From: Spirometra erinaceieuropaei
Taxonomy: Eukaryota; Platyhelminthes; Cestoda; Diphyllobothriidea; Diphyllobothriidae
Assembly: GCA_902702965.1 (NCBI GenBank)
Contig: CACRXP010000049.1
Coordinates: forward strand, 1,758,498 to 1,822,497
Length of the DNA: 64,000 nucleotides
Direction of reading: 5' to 3'
Shown here one piece after another: positions 63,199 to 64,000 of this stretch. Position 1 is the first letter of the stretch. Every line of letters begins with the position of its first letter. Below the pieces are notes generated by a model. It saw only the letters and a program-made list of their open reading frames with translations. It was not told the origin of the DNA and made no database searches. The position numbers were made by a program, and so were the translations under genes.

Positions 63199-64000
63199 AA
63201 AGACATAGTGAATTACCTGTCTGTTGAGAACTTTAAAATAAGATTGATCTTGAAGGCATTTACCGAATTAATGAATGTTCGGGCGCTCCTTTTCACGAAG
63301 CTGGTCGTTTGAGGCACATGTGAAGACTCATTCAAACATCAAACTGTGTTTTCGAAAAGAGTGGCTGTCCACCAAAAGTCAGCAACGAATCTGCCTTCGA
63401 ACAATGTGAAAACTATCCTTAATAAGTTATCTCTTTAAGAAGTGCTTTATTACTGCACGCCGTTGACGGATATCTGTGTACTTTGCATTTTTGCATGGCA
63501 GGACCAAGTAAAAATTTGACACCTTTGGCGGTTTATTTCGCGTTCCTAAGCAATATTAATATTTTTCTACCGTAAATGCAAGAACATGCCTTTCTTTATA
63601 CATTGAGGCTATTTCCACTGTTTTTGCTCGCTTTTAGACTCCGTTTTTCGATTTTAAATGCATGGCGGAGCGCCCCCAAAATACTGATATTTTGCTAAAA
63701 CTATTAATGTTTTGCTCGTTCTCTTTCTGAATAATTATAAACAGAAGCTAAACTATATGACAAGTAATGTTTCATATGCTAAAAGCTGGAAATGACCGTT
63801 CCGTGGTGGTCATCTATGTGACATCAGGTAGCATTTTTCAAACGGCAAAATAATTTCAGCCCATTTAAACGAAGGAATCCCTATCTGCGTTATTACTACA
63901 TTTTAGGGCACCATATCGCACAGAACTGCTGATTTGACACTTAGAAATTGATAAAACCTCCGACTTTCTTAAAATAACCTTTTTTTAGCAATTTAATCAC

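Larger units (their letters stand above)
61214..64000. other. Right-hand flank
   Basis: Apart from the telomere-core repeat at 61970-62234 and the open frame at 62833-63198, this is AT-rich sequence with no gene I can support. Confidence 0.45.

Overview
This window is eukaryotic, AT-rich and dominated by repeats. It looks like a flatworm, most plausibly a tapeworm with a large genome (for example a diphyllobothriidean); this is an inference. The grounds are GT-AG introns ranging from about 30 nt to over 20 kb, acceptor-like sites just upstream of start codons (as expected for spliced-leader trans-splicing), degenerate Penelope-like retroelements with hammerhead ribozyme motifs, and TTAGGG-like tracts. 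No bacterial operons, rRNA or CRISPR arrays were seen.

Layout. (1) 1-3667, minus strand: the 5' end of a gene that runs off the left edge. It encodes a Pro/Gly/Tyr-rich N-terminus from at least five small exons, all joined in phase 1, with two introns of only 30 and 34 nt. The product was not recognised. (2) 3668-13800: about 10 kb with no recognisable gene, apart from one strong 221-bp hairpin. (3) 13854-56131, plus strand: a complete five-exon tyrosylprotein sulfotransferase (TPST) gene. The exons join exactly in frame to 344 codons plus stop, spread over 42 kb. Introns 1 and 2 (14.5 and 21.7 kb) hold most of the repeats: two hAT-like MITEs with perfect 8-bp target duplications, several 1-kb foldback elements flanked by TA, tRNA-like SINEs, and a rearranged Penelope fragment in antisense orientation. 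(4) 57536-61213, minus strand: a head-to-tail pair of broken Penelope-like elements. One retains the YVDD motif and the other has lost its RT palm. Both end in hammerhead-like motifs. (5) 61214-64000: a MITE with a telomere-like core and one unresolved open frame.

The clearest functional gene is the Golgi TPST, which transfers sulfate from PAPS to tyrosines of secreted proteins. The most interesting non-coding signal is a set of very short hammerhead ribozymes at the 3' ends of the Penelope copies. Their stem III is reduced to a self-complementary tetranucleotide that differs between copies (ACGU versus AGCU) yet stays palindromic, which fits cleavage as dimers.
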